Counted from the stretch's first letter, positions 20,961-32,620 are shown. The stretch is DNA of 64,000 bases from Orobanche coerulescens (GCA_033398695.1 CM065811.1:110531501-110595500), one strand, 5' to 3'. Notes: generated by a model not told the origin, from the sequence alone. A program made the numbers and translations.

Positions 20961-22639
20961 ACAAAAGTAGAATTTCTCAGTTGTTTCGGTACCCAAGCCC
21001 GTTTGGGTCCTCCAAAGTTAACTATGCTTATAGCATTCGGAACAATCGTCCCTTTCGGAACCCATATTTGCTTAACTTTGATAGTTCTTAACTTTGAATG
21101 AGTATTAACATTGTGAACTCGTTTGAGCGGATCTTTTGAGTTCTCGGTTTCGGTTTTCTTTATTTTGTCAAGGTTAATAAGGGATTGTTCCCATTTAAAA
21201 GGGTCGAAACCAAGACCGTGTTTGAGCAAGGGCGATTTTTGAATAGATAGGAGCCTTTCGAACTTCTCGTTTCCGAGAGTAAATTTGTTCAAAATATATT
21301 TTAGCTCCTTTTGAGTTTTTGTTAACTCGATTTTCAAAACATTTTCTTTTTCAATACATGATGTATGGTCGATCTCAATAGTTTTGCCCTTGTTTTGAAG
21401 CGAGGAGTTTTCGAGTTCTAGAGATTTTATTTTTCTCTTTAAAGATATATTTAACTTGACCATCTCGTCATACTCCGTATATAACGATTCAAACGCACTC
21501 AACAACTCATCATCTTGATGAACTTCTTGTGAATCACAAAAATCAAAAGAGTCATATTCATCGTCATTGAGTTTAGAGCTTACCTCGATATTGCTTTCGG
21601 AGTCGAGGGCCATGAATGCAAGGTTTGCGTCTAGAGATCTTTCAATCTCCTCCTCGTCATCGCTCCAAGAAGCGATTAGAACCTCCTTCTTTTTGAATCT
21701 TTCCATTTGCGGTTTTGAAGAGGATCCTCGGCATTCTTTGGCATAATGACCGGCTTGACCACATTTCCGACAATTATTGTCGAACTTCTTGATAGGAGTG
21801 TAGCCACTCTTCTTTTGCTCCGGTTTGCCATCCCGAACAAGAAAACTTCGCCTCTTTTGAATTAGGTTTTTGTACCTTCTAAAGTTTTTGGCATAAAGAG
21901 CGAGTTCCTCGTCGTCTTCATCTTCGGCAACATCTTCTTCAACGTCGCTATCAACATTGAATGCGACTACTCTTTCCCGATGCTTTGGTTTTGTGCCTCT
22001 AGACTTGAGAACGATCTCATAGTTGATGAGTGACCCGATGAGGACACTAAATTCGAGCTTGTTGAGATCCTTGGATTCCATGATCGCGGTGACCGTGGCA
22101 TCCCATTCTCGTGGCAACGATCGTAGAATTTTCTTAGCTTTGTTGCTGCTCGATATAGGCTTTCCAAAAGATGCAAGACCGTTTGTTATAGCCGAAAATT
22201 GATCCAACATATTTGTGATCGTTTCCTCGTCTTTCATGGAAAATAATTCGTAGTCATGGAGTAACATATTAATTTTGGTCTCCTTGACTTGAGTGGTTCC
22301 CTCGTGAGTGACTTCGAGAATTTCCCAAATTTCATTTGCACTTTCATAGGAAGATATCCTATTAAGTTCTTCGGGATTGAGAGCGCAATAGAGGAGTTGA
22401 GTAGCTCGGGAGTTGACATGCGTGTTTCTCCAATCCTCATCGTTGAATTCTTCGATCTTTTTCAACGATCCATCTTCTTTCTTAGCAAGTTTAGGACCGA
22501 GAGCAATAACTTTCCAGATTTCAATATCGTAGGCTTGAACGAAGATCGCCATCTTCTTTTTCCACGTCATGAAATTGGAACGGTCGAAGAAAGGAGGACG
22601 GTTGAGAGCATTTCCTTCAATTTGGCCAAGAAGTGCCAT
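20924..22639 (-). CDS. gag: Copia Gag with zinc knuckle and coiled coil
   Basis: 571 codons from ATG at 22637-22639. The N-terminal half is the UBN2-type Gag domain of copia elements ([16 protein letters not shown] near residue 15; [11 protein letters not shown] near 121). Zinc knuckle [14 protein letters not shown] at residues 290-303 (C-x2-C-x4-H-x4-C). Residues ~395-470 are Leu/Lys/Glu-rich and probably a coiled coil. Ends VVH-stop, overlapping the Pol frame. Packages element RNA in cytoplasmic virus-like particles. A homologous, decayed gag lies at 26304-39805. Confidence 0.9.
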   Translation of the reverse strand: MALLGQIEGNALNRPPFFDRSNFMTWKKKMAIFVQAYDIEIWKVIALGPKLAKKEDGSLKKIEEFNDEDWRNTHVNSRATQLLYCALNPEELNRISSYESANEIWEILEVTHEGTTQVKETKINMLLHDYELFSMKDEETITNMLDQFSAITNGLASFGKPISSSNKAKKILRSLPREWDATVTAIMESKDLNKLEFSVLIGSLINYEIVLKSRGTKPKHRERVVAFNVDSDVEEDVAEDEDDEELALYAKNFRRYKNLIQKRRSFLVRDGKPEQKKSGYTPIKKFDNNCRKCGQAGHYAKECRGSSSKPQMERFKKKEVLIASWSDDEEEIERSLDANLAFMALDSESNIEVSSKLNDDEYDSFDFCDSQEVHQDDELLSAFESLYTEYDEMVKLNISLKRKIKSLELENSSLQNKGKTIEIDHTSCIEKENVLKIELTKTQKELKYILNKFTLGNEKFERLLSIQKSPLLKHGLGFDPFKWEQSLINLDKIKKTETENSKDPLKRVHNVNTHSKLRTIKVKQIWVPKGTIVPNAISIVNFGGPKRAWVPKQLRNSTFVGTGTKEKQVVH

Positions 22640-22683
22640 TTGCGGATCTTTTTCTCTTAGGTGGTTAAACCTTTAAAAAGAGA

Positions 22684-22700
22684 CCCTCTCCGATACCAAC
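22684..22700 (-). other. Primer-binding site of the SIRE-type copia
   Basis: Minus strand TTGGTATCGGAGAGGG directly after the 5' LTR. Close to the initiator tRNA-Met complement TGGTATCAGAGC, with differences. Confidence 0.75.
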
Positions 22701-24256
22701 TGAAGAGATAAATTCACCACTAGAAGGGGGGGTTGAATAGTGGTGATGCGGAATACCGAAATTTCTTGCGAGAAAATGGAAATAGAGCGGAAAATAAAGA
22801 CTCAAGAATTTATAGAGGTTCGGCAACTTGCCTACGTCCTCTCTCCGACTTTCTTTTTCTATTGCCTTAAGAAAAACCACAACCTTAACTCGTCTTCTAT
22901 CGGTCCGAGTTTACAACCGTTACAATCCGCTTGTCTTCTATCGGTCCAAGCTCAACCTTTCCCTCAATATGAATAATTGTTTATCTAGTGTTCTATAGGA
23001 ACTAGATAATCCTCACTATACGAATATGGGAGTATAATCCTAACAATGCCGGATCAAAGATCCTAATAACACCAGATTAGTGACTCTTGATTCGTTTCTT
23101 TTTTGCTCACGTGTAAGTGATGCAACACTTACAACCAAATGAAAGAATACAAAGAATAATAGATATTACAATTGAAATCGCTCTTGTATCTTTCTTTTCT
23201 CACAACTTGTAATGCAATAAAGTATGTAAATCTGAGCTCAAGAATGCTTTGATTGCTTGTATGCTTGTATGCTTGAATGCTTGAAGTTGTGTATTTGATA
23301 CCCAAGTCCTTCGGGTATTTATAGGTGAGAGACAACCTTCAAATTCTGAAAAACATACTATTAGCGTGCGCTAATAGTCCCTTGTAGCGTGCGCTAACGG
23401 ATTTTGACTTGAAATCTCTGAACGGTCACAAAGACTGTTGCAACGGTAAAATACTGTGACTAGCGTGCGCTAGTAATGACATGGTAGCGTGCGCTAACGT
23501 CTTGGTCAACTAGTCTTCGATCTTGACTTTGACAATATCCGATTTCCTCTCCAACGACTCTTTTTCCAACGGCTAAATTCATGATTAGCGTGCGCTAGCA
23601 AGTATGCATAGCGTGCGCTAGAATTAATTTAATCCAACTTTTCCAGATTTTCCGGATCTGCATTGACTCTTGCTTCCAATGGTTGAAATTCAAACGGTAA
23701 ACTGCAGATTCCATTTAGCGTGCGCTAACACCTTTCCTTTAGCGTGCGCTACTGAGTTATTTCAATAACGTACGTTACCTTGTGTAGCGTACGTAAAAGC
23801 CTTGACGAAATGAGTCCAGTAGCTACTGGACTACAAACCATAATTTTGGTAGCGTGCGCTAGATATGAGAAGTAACGTGCGCTATGTCCATGATGTAGCG
23901 TACGTAAGATTATATGTGTAGCGTGCGCAACGTCCAGTTCTGATTTCCTTCCAGACTTTACTGACTTCTGGAGACTTGCGATAGCGTGCGTTATATTTTA
24001 TGCATAACGTGCGCTAACTGTGGGTTATTAGCGTGCGCTATCATTGAATAGCTTGCGTGCGCTATCGATCAGGCGACTTGAGTAGGCTGCAGCTGACTTG
24101 ACTGGTCTGTATATGAGTGTCTCGATAGCGTGCGCTACGATATGATACGTAGCGTGCGTTAGCTATATTTTGGTCCTTCAAAATATTATCGAGCCGAGAT
24201 TGATTCAATTAAATGTTTTGAATATAATAATCATCAAAATACATTTTGAGTCAACA
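22701..24256 (-). repeat. 5' LTR of the SIRE-type copia
   Basis: Same ends and length as 14282-15837; about 15 substitutions and no indel noticed. TATA box on the minus strand at 23316-23323. Confidence 0.92.
23362..24161 (-). repeat. Paired palindrome array in the SIRE-type LTR, 5' copy
   Basis: Same site order as 14943-15742, shifted by 8419 bp. One of the few changes is inside a site (GCGTACGTT to GCGTGCGTT near 23985), still within the TWRCGYRCGYWA consensus. Confidence 0.92.
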
Positions 24257-25029
24257 CAGTCCAGTAGGTTACGGTCACTAGGTGATCTCATTATGGGTAA
24301 GTCTGGGGATTGAACCTTCGTGGTTGGTTTCCCAGCACCTGCTATTCAGCAGGTCATGGTCATTGGATGATCTCATTGTGATACGGCTTCATGCCGTGGC
24401 TTCGGCCCTCATGTGATACAGCTTTGGGATGTTTAGTTCGGGCCATTATGATGATTGGCAGCTTCGGATGAGTTACTTTCAGGCCATCGTGATATTTTGG
24501 CAGCTTCGGCTGAGGGCTTTCAAGCCATTGTGATATTTTGGCAGCTTCGACTGAGGGCTTTCAGGCCATTGTGATGTTTTGGTATTTCCGTTGGAGCTTT
24601 CGGGCATTGTGATTCGTAATTATTTCAACTTTGGATTGGTTTACCTTCGGGTAATTCATTGTTGTGTTCTATATTGATGATTATCCGTTGGGCACTTGTG
24701 TTCTAACCTGTTGAGCAGGTACTGATCATATGCCGAAGGCATAGTGTTTCACGAATGCTCGGTTCTTACCTTGGTTTGTGAGCATATCATATTGCCATTT
24801 GTTGTACCATTTATTTTATCTTTGGATGCATATCATGTTATACATGTATTTGATATTCATTATCTGGATGATTGACCTCGTGGGGGCGGAACATGTTTTC
24901 ATGTTTTAGGTGTTTGCGAGGAGAGAGTTGAGACACTGGGGCATGATGATGGCGACGAGGCATTCGAGCGATACTAGTCCGAGTTGTTTCGGTGTTCTTG
25001 TCGGTTAGACAATTTGGAGTACTCCAGTT
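24257..25029 (+). mobile_element. Host chromovirus-type LTR, fragment 2
   Basis: Continues fragment 1: the GGTCACTAGGTGATCTCATT unit follows directly on the one before the copia. Contains a ~42-bp tandem repeat (24415-24600) and a U5-like part with GGCATGATGATGGCGACGAGG, and ends at CAGTT (25025-25029), left half of the target duplication of the next insertion. No gene. Confidence 0.65.
24415..24600 (+). repeat. ~42-bp tandem repeat
   Basis: GGCAGCTTCGG starts at 24457, 24499 and 24540; units also contain GAGGGCTTTCAGGCCATTGTG. Three to four copies, inside the host LTR. Confidence 0.75.
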
Positions 25030-26246
25030 TGTCGGAATATTTATTCCACATATTATAAATATAGTTTTGATGATTAAGCTGCTAAACAAAACAAAACAAC
25101 AAAGAGGCGAAGCAAAACAACGAAGCAGACGAAGACGCAAAAAGCTGTCCAAACTGCAAGCATAAATGCACGCTATTCATATTGAATAGCGCACTCAACC
25201 GAGCACGGTTAACGTACGTAATTCAGTCATGATAACGTACGTAACAAGTACTTACCTGCAGTTCAGCCAACCTACCTGATGGGGATAGCGCAGGCTACAC
25301 ATAATGATTAATGCACCCTATCGAAGCAGATTAACATACGTAACACAAGGAGGTTAACGTACGTAATGAGATTTCAAATGAGATGAACGTTGGAAATAAT
25401 CTGGTCAAAGTCAGCATATCAAACAGACAGTTTGATAAATGAAGGCAAAGGATATATTGGACTAGCGCACGCTACATTGCATTATTAACGTACGCTACAG
25501 AAAGAAGATAATGTGCGTAACATGGAGGCATAACGTACGTAAGGGAAGAAACAAAGCCACTGGACTAAAACTGGACATCGATAACGTACGCTACATGGAA
25601 GGCATAATGTATGTAAAGACACTTAGCGCATGCTATTAAAAATAGCTAGCGCACGCTACCAAGTCAGAAGTCAATAACGGCTAGTTGGTTGAAGAAGGCT
25701 ATAAATACCACATCCTTGGTATTAAACCATACAACAACATTGAGCAATTCATATACACTTGAGATATCATTGTAAACATTATAGTTGTTGTCCTTGAGCT
25801 TAAATTGAGAGTGATTGAGTGTGATACACTAAATCATACACGAGAGGAAAAAGAAAAGATAAGATTGGATTCAGTGTTATTAGGATCAAGGATCCGGCAT
25901 TGTTAGAATCGCAATCGCTATCTTAGTGAGGTTTATCTAGTGCCGATAGAAGCTAGAGTGGTTGATTCTTTGTCCAATAGAAAACGAAAACGGTTTAACT
26001 TGGACCGACAAAAAGACAAGTAAGAGAACGGTTTACTCGGACTGATAGAAGACGAGCTTGTAATGGTAAACCCTCGACCGATAAAAAAGAGGTGCAGAGG
26101 TTTATATCTTAAGCCTATAGAAAAAGATAATGATAGAGGACGTAGGCACGTTTGGCCGAACCTCTATAAATCCTTGTGTCGTTTATTTTCCGCTCTTTAT
26201 ATTTATGCTTCCACACAATGACGATAATACCAAAATTGCTCCAATA
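25030..26246 (+). repeat. Non-autonomous copia LTR a
   Basis: Starts TGTCGGAATATTTATTCC (usual TGTTGGAAT) and ends CTCCAATA where the other copies have CTCCAACA, so the termini have decayed. Palindrome array 25164-25658, TATAAATA at 25700-25707. Confidence 0.85.
25164..25658 (+). repeat. Paired palindrome array, non-autonomous copia LTR a
   Basis: About nine doublets of TAACGTACGTAA, TAGCGCACGCTA and variants, pair steps 22-23 (for example 25624/25647). Many sites are decayed by C-to-T or G-to-A changes at CpG. A CACTGGACTAAAACTGGAC motif lies inside (about 25560). Confidence 0.88.
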
Positions 26247-26303
26247 AATGGTATCGGAGCGGTACCTCCAATAAGCGGCTTTACATACGAGGATTCGATC
26301 CAA

Positions 26304-26345
26304 ATGGCGTTTCAACTTTCCCCTGTCGAAGGTCTTGCTCTCAAT
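26304..26345 (+). pseudogene. Non-autonomous copia gag, first 14 codons
   Basis: ATG at 26304 opens MAFQLSPVEGLALN, equivalent to the start of the SIRE-type Gag. The Tekay element then interrupts the gene at the duplicated CAATC. The frame resumes at 38378. Confidence 0.8.
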
Positions 26346-27937
26346 CTGTAACACCCCAAACTAGGCGGATATTACACTGCCGTGGACCCCCGACTGGGAC
26401 CCACCAGGCGAGTGAAAATGAATGAAATACACAGGGTAAATATAGTACCGAACCACATTACATCATTAATTACTCCGATGAGGAGTTTTAGTACAACACA
26501 CCCAAGGAAATGACCGAATACAAGTATATTTTATATGGAGATAAAATATACAACACTGAATGAACTCAAAATCCAAACGGAAATCTGCAGCGGAAATGAA
26601 ATAAGGAAACACGGTCAATGAAAGGACTGGGGACCCCTACTAGTATCATTGGGACTCCTCGCCGTCAACATGCTATTCCCGTGCTTTTGCCTTGCCATGA
26701 CCTGAAAACAAAATCCCCAAACGGGGTCAGTTACACAGAACAACAATCCTCAAGAGTTGAATAAACACAATCATATATATATATGCTGTAAAAACCACAA
26801 GTTCGATCAAAAATGAATCGGTTAGATTATAACCCAATCTTGTTGAAAACATACGCAATCAAACATGCTATATGAATCAACTAACAGTACGGCTCAAAGG
26901 GTGGCGCCACACTACGCCCGGGATGGAAATGTATCCGTGCACAAGCCACCAATGAGTATCGATCGAATACACGTGTGGTCTTGTACCTAATCAGTCTCAC
27001 GAAGCAATCGACTCGTGTGCACAATCCAATGTGAGGCCAACAACCAACACACGACTTAAATGTGCCCGACATGAAAATCCTACACATACCAACCGGCACG
27101 CCAGTATGACCCGGAATGCCAAGAGATAACAAAGTGACATCGAAATCAATAATGACTCACCGAGATGAAATGATAGCGAAATGAATGACAGCTCAATGAA
27201 ATGATTGGAACCGTCGTTCCTTGTGACTGAAGTGATTGATTGACAATGACAAGTATTGATACGGTTAATACAATGATGAATGAGTTATGATTATGAATGA
27301 ACAACAACAAAAGGAATGAATATCCTTTTAACCGAGTAAGAATTAACTTACTCAACACCGATGAAGAATGTCCGTCCACGAACAACGTCCTAAATGAAAT
27401 GTCGGTCGATCGAACAACCTTGAATAACACAATTACCAATGTAATATCCGCATTTTCTATTTTTAGTAATTTCTATTTTTAGTGTATATTCGTTTCGGAT
27501 AACTCGCTTGGCACTGTTTTGGAATTCTGAACCTATTTTGTTCTTGGAGTTTCTCCGCTTAGACGGGTCTCGATGATGTTTTTACGTAATTTCAACTTGT
27601 GGTATATTTTGTCTCATGCGTATTCGATTCTCCTTAAACTCGTTCGATTTCGTCATTTTCTTACCTCTATGAGTTCGTATGCTTGAGTAGAGCATGTTGT
27701 GAGTTTCGGATTGTTAATTCGACGTTGTGTCGTGATTTTCGGATGTTTGGGCCGTTTTTGTAATTTCCTAGAAATTTAGGGAATTTGTTCCTTGTTCGAC
27801 TTTGGTTGTGTACCTCAGATCGTTTTGGGGTTCCGTACTTCCATTTCGTGTTATTGTTGCCCAAATATCGATTCCTATTGCTTTTATTCTCTTTCCGGAT
27901 CATTTTTCGTCATTTTGGGACCCGAGGGGGGGTGTGG

Positions 27938-28275
27938 GCCGCGGCACAAGGATTGTGCGCCGCGGCACACACATTACCCAGTTGTTGGCCGAGCAGGCTG
28001 TACCGTGTGCCGCGGCACAAGGATTGTGCGCCGCGGCACACAGCCGAGTCAGTGCCACGGCACACTTGTCCGGGCCGCGGCACACCCGTGTGGCACCTGC
28101 CGGCTAAAACCTCCTGTACCGCGTGCCGCGGCACAGTCCGGTAGGGCCGCGGCACATGTTGAGTCTGAGCCACGGCACACTTCGAATGAGCCGCGGCACA
28201 ACGAGGGGTCAGCCGAACACTGGGCGCTATTTTTGGCCCTGTGCCGCGGCACAGTTTAGCTGAGCCGCGGCACAC
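27938..28275 (+). repeat. Paired GCCGCGGC palindrome array
   Basis: Six doublets of GCCGCGGCAC (some GCCACGGCAC), the first at 27938/27959, with in-pair steps of 20-21 bp. The first site of a pair is often preceded by GTGT or CGT, making the longer palindrome TGTGCCGCGGCACA. A weak TATA-like CTATATCGG follows at about 28289. The array is GC-rich in an AT-rich LTR, which creates long but meaningless open frames on both strands. Confidence 0.88.
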
Positions 28276-28930
28276 AACGCGGTCAGTGCTATATCGGTGT
28301 TTTTATTCAGCGAAAGTCACTCATTTTTCCTTCCTTCCACCGTGCGCGAGAGAGAGAGGGTTGAGAGGGGGATTTTTTTCTCCATCTACCTTTTGATTGT
28401 GTGTTTTTATTCATCTCCCTTCGATCGTGTAGCTCGGATTGTGGATCTAGCACGTGTTCTTCGGATTATAGGGCTTGAATCTTCAAGAGGTAAGAACTCC
28501 TTTAACCCTAGTATGATTTTGGGGAGGGTTTGGTGGTGATCTTGTGTTTTAATTCGAATTAACCGATGTTGTTGTTAGATTTTGATAGTATTCACGTGAC
28601 CCTTGGTTTTCTTGTTATTGGTTGGGATGAAATCCCGTTGTTACACCGTTGACCAATTTCATTTCCTTACGCACTCTTGGTGTCCGGTGAATTGCCCCAA
28701 TGGGTAGAATTAGGATTAATTCTTACCTTTCCGCATTATTGAGACTTGTTGTATACCGTTATTGTGTTAGGAGCGGATTTGGGAGGATTGTTCGGACCAA
28801 AACCTATTCCTTCGTTGTTTCTCTTGTTTCGACGTGTTCAAGGCAAGTACATGTATTACATTTCATTATGTATGTTGTGATTTTCGAAATAAATGATGAA
28901 TGGTGATTTTTGGGTGCGTGAGTTGTGTTC

Positions 28931-29150
28931 CTTCCACCCGGAGTGTCCGACGGGATGTCTGGGGGTCGATACTAAGGGGTACGGCCGTGGAAGTGGACTT
29001 GGGTGCGTGTGTGATTGAACTTCCACCCGGAGTGTCCGACGGGATGTCTGGGGGTCGATACTAAGGGGTACGGCCGCGGAAGTGGTATCCCACTCGGAGT
29101 GTTCGACGGGATGTCTGGGGGTCGATACTAAGGGGTACGGCCACGGGATA
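28931..29150 (+). repeat. Tandem repeat in the solo LTR
   Basis: Three units with GGAGTGTCCGACGGGATGTC and GTCGATACTAAGGGGTACGG. The first two are 89 bp apart (28931, 29020); the third is shorter (~66 bp). Confidence 0.8.
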
Positions 29151-30334
29151 CCAGTTGTGATTTTGTGACATCGTGATGATTGAAAACTGATTTGATTGCC
29201 AATGTAGTATTCCAGAATATTTATGGCAAATGATTTCTGATTGAGATGAATGAGTAAAACCGTTTTTGTATATAATGTTGTGTAATTGTGTACTTGCACT
29301 AGCCATTCGAATGCTAACCCCTTAAATGGGGGAAATGCGTCTTATGCATTTCAGGTACTGGGAGGGCTGAGGAGCAGGCACGGGACACGCACGCAAAGAA
29401 TGGGCTGGCTTGATGATGTGGCTCGAGTCTGCATTTTTATGTTTTGTCATTGCATGGTCGAGTATTGAAGTTAGACTGTCCATTTTGAAACTTGGTTTAA
29501 GTCCCCTGCGTGGGCGATAAATTGGTATTTAACCTCTGTTCATGTATTACGTTAAAAATGTTTTGGCCGAGGCCACGGCCTTATTTACTTTTGAGTGCAT
29601 TATTCGGGACTACATTGTGGTTTATATGTCATGTGTTAGCTTGGTAGACCTCACGAGGGATCTACGGCGTGTAATGTTCCAGTTGTGAATTGGGGTGTTA
29701 CAACCAATAATTCGATAAATACACGGATCAAACACGATTATAACCAACTCAAACGTCGATACAACAATATCCAAACTCGTAGATGCACTCTAACGAATAC
29801 GTTGAAAATATCCTTCCCGTTGGTTACAACCAAACCCAAATTATCGAAACCAAAATGATTGATTCAAATCAGCAAAACAATATCAATGACATCAATAATC
29901 CAATAGGAATCCATAATTCAAGATTACAACAACATCAATCGGGAATCCCCTAATTAACCGAAGTCAACCCCAAGGGTTCTTGAAATAAATCCCCAAAATA
30001 GCCATTAAATGCGTAGGAATATATTTATCGAAGGTAGATAATCCACATCTAACATATTCCAACAACAATCCAAGCTTACACGAAGAAAATCGGAAGGAAA
30101 AACTCAAAAATCCGAAATTCTAGATCCAAGAGATTAATACCTTTGATTTGATGTTTTGGAGATGATGAAGTGATGATTAATCCAACTCAAAGACTTGAAG
30201 ATGATGATTGATGATTACACCTCGAAGTATACTCTCCAAATCGCTCCAAATCGCCCGGAACCGATGAGAGAATGAGAAGAAATGACAAATGACGAAATCT
30301 GGGCTACACTGTCCAATTTATAGAAATCCCAGTT

Positions 30335-30898
30335 TAGCGTGCACTAGCCCCAGTTCTTAGCGTGCGCTAACGGGTGTTTTGGGTAGTCGGTACCCTTGTC
30401 CAAGCGGTGCGCGCGCTACGTACCTTTTTGTAGCGTGCGCTACGGTTGTACACTTAGCGTGCGCTAACCCCAAAATGTTAGCGTACGCTAACGAATTATC
30501 TGATGCCCAGTACCGGAGTCCAGAACCTTCTGTCCTCTGATCTGATCGCGGTAGCGTGTGCTACAATCAATATTTAGCATGCGCTGCAACATCGTTTGCG
30601 TACGCTAAAAAGCACTCATAGCGTGCGCTATGAATTAATCCAATGCAGTCCAGTTGCCACTGGACTCAACCTGATCCGACCTTAGCGCGCGCTATACCGG
30701 CTGCATAGCGTGCGCTGCTCCAGCCTGCTAGCGCGCGCTACTTACCATTTGTAGCGTCCGCTACTTATAACCCAACTGCAGTCCAGTGCCTTCTGGACTG
30801 CCTGCTTGAAACCTACTAGCGTGCGCTAGTGTTGAGAGGTAGCGTGCGCTACCCGTACTCAATTAGCGCACGCTAAAGAGAGTACGTAGCGTGCGCTA
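30335..30898 (-). repeat. Paired palindrome array, Tekay LTR (3' copy)
   Basis: Site starts 30335/30358, 30407/30431, 30455/30479, 30552/30575, 30596/30619, 30683/30706, 30729/30752, 30817/30840, 30864/30887: nine doublets, every step 23 or 24. The main form is TAGCGTGCGCTA, as in the SIRE-type copia. Three GTCCAG..CTGGAC motifs lie between doublets (about 30517, 30646, 30779). The minus-strand TATA box at 30315-30322 follows directly. Confidence 0.93.
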
Positions 30899-31161
30899 CT
30901 CCTCACACACAACACACTATGAAATGACAACGATGGCAAACACCACACGATTCTCCAACTAGATTGATGATGAAAGACGATTGATACACGATACAATTAC
31001 TCTGAACGGTGAATACAATGATTGAGTATGAGTGACAAATGATCATTAATGAGTGAGAAATTACCGAGTGACAATTACTGAATGATAAGTACTGAATGAT
31101 AATGACTGAATTACAGCTGTGTATTACATACACCCCCCTTAAAAGAGTTTCGTCCCCAAAA

Positions 31162-32341
31162 CTAAGGGTCAAACAACTCGGGATAACTCCCCCGCACACT
31201 ATCCTCGGTTTCCCAAGTAGCCTCTTCGACTCCGTGTTTAGACCACTGAATTTTAACCAAAGGAATCGTCTTGTTCCTCAACTGTTTGATTCGCCGCTCT
31301 AAAACTCGTATAGGACGTTCCTCATATGAATGATCATCGGCGATCTCGATTTCGTCGAACTGAAGTATGTGACTCGGGTCGGCAATATACTTCCACAACT
31401 GAGAGACGTGAAACATATTATGAATTCGGCTCAACGCCAGAGGTAAGGCCAATCGATAAGCTAGCTCGCCTACTCGATCCAAAATCTCAAACGGTCCAAT
31501 GAATCTCGTACTCAACTTTCCCCTCTTCCCAAAACGGAAGATACCACGACTCGGGGATACCTTGACCAAAACATGGTCACCCGTCTCGAACTCTAATGGT
31601 CGACGACGATTATCTGCATATGATTTCTGTCGACTATGAGCGGTCAACAAACGACTCCTGATCAAAGCTACCTTGTCACAGGCGGCTATAAGCATATCGG
31701 GCTCGGTGCCGATTGAATATGATAAGTCATCCCAACACAAAGGAGATCTACAACGACGATCGTACAAGGCCTCATAAGGTGCCATCTTAATCGAAGAATG
31801 CCAACTATTATTGTATGTGAACTCGATCAACGGTAGTTGGGCTTCCCAATCATCTTTCCAATCGAGGACACATGCCCTCAACATGTGCTACAAAGTCTGA
31901 ATAGTCCTCTCTGATTGTCCGTCGGACTGAGGATGAAAAGCTGTACTGAGATTAAGCTGAGTTCCCATAGCACGATGAAATGATTTCCAAAAATGAGACA
32001 CGAATCGTCCGTCACAATCGGAAACGATACTTTTGGGAGTACCGTGCAGTCTCACTATCTCTTTGATAAATAACTGGGCAAGTCTCTCGGGACCCCACGT
32101 ATCCTTAATCTCAAGGAAATGAGCTGATTTAGTTAAGCGATCCACAATTACCCAGATTGTGTTCATGCCACGACGACTCGTCGGCAAACTCGTGATGAAG
32201 TCCATAGAAATATCTTCCACTTCCACCCGGTCGCTGATGTTCTATCTTGACTTGCTGACAGGTTAAGCATCTCGAAACAAATTCCGCGACTTCTCGCTTC
32301 ATATTACTCCACCAGTAATTTATTTTCAAGTATTTATACAT
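31162..32341 (-). pseudogene. pol: Tekay integrase with chromodomain, broken
   Basis: Zinc-finger part with RCLTCQQVKIEHQRPG (about 32230-32341), a frameshift near 32225, then the core with D in SMDFITSLP, D in IVSDCDGRF and E in SDGQSERTIQTL. A TAG follows (31888-31890) where related elements read Glu. The frame resumes at HMLRACVLDW and reaches a C-terminal part with RPIRVLERRIKQL and IQWSKHGVEEATWE, which fits a chromodomain. The chromodomain guides integration to chromatin in this lineage. Catalytic residues remain, but the protein is interrupted twice. Confidence 0.85.
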
Positions 32342-32620
32342 CTTGCTAGACCCTGGGTGAACGGAATAAGGGGTAGCATGAGCTTCTCTTCAAAATCGAG
32401 TTTTTCAACTCGTCTTTCTCCAGTACGCACAACCGATTCTTATAACGCAAAAGTCCATCCTCATGGACCACAAACCCGGGGCTTTCCCCTGAGTCACATC
32501 CTCTCGAATGCGTAACAAAAATGGGTCTGAAACCTGATTTTCCCTGATCGCCTCCTCAAGTGGCGATGAAATCTCCAACGTACAAAGTTTCCCTTGTACT
32601 CGCTGTAACCAGACCTCGAT
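32342..32620 (-). pseudogene. RNase H-integrase linker of Tekay pol, decayed
   Basis: No open frame of useful length; position between RNase H and the integrase zinc finger. Confidence 0.5.

Larger units (their letters stand above)
14282..24256 (-). mobile_element. Nearly intact SIRE/Maximus-type Ty1/copia retrotransposon
   Basis: Two 1556-bp LTRs differ at about 15 sites by eye (~99% identity). Minus-strand order: 5' LTR (22701-24256), primer site, gag, pol, extra ORF3, polypurine tract, 3' LTR (14282-15837). Flanks are CAGTA (14277-14281) and CAGTC (24257-24261), a 5-bp duplication with one change. Long LTRs, a large zinc-knuckle Gag with a coiled coil, an AAAAAGGGGGAGAT polypurine tract and a third ORF after pol all fit the SIRE/Maximus lineage. 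ORFs are open, so recent activity is plausible. Confidence 0.9.
27440..29702 (+). mobile_element. Solo LTR of another chromovirus-type element
   Basis: TGTAATATCC..GGGGTGTTACA, 2263 bp, flanked by ACCAA on both sides (27435-27439, 29703-29707). The empty site is seen in the other Tekay LTR (near 36943). It contains the GCCGCGGC array, an ~89-bp tandem repeat, and a U5-like part with CTCACGAGGGATCTACGG. No interior remains, as expected after LTR-LTR recombination. Confidence 0.9.
26347..31128 (-). repeat. 3' LTR of the Tekay element (contains a solo LTR)
   Basis: Plus-strand ends TGTAACACCCC and GTATTACA. Without the 2263-bp solo LTR and one 5-bp duplication it is ~2.51 kb, like the other LTR. 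26935-27010 carries the block shared with the giant LTRs. Palindrome array 30335-30898 and TATAAATT on the minus strand at 30315-30322. Confidence 0.85.

Noticed and set aside
27785..28275. Long overlapping open frames on both strands (up to ~155 codons)
   Set aside because: They run through the GC-rich GCCGCGGC array, which lacks stops in several frames; repetitive composition and absence of any recognisable domain.
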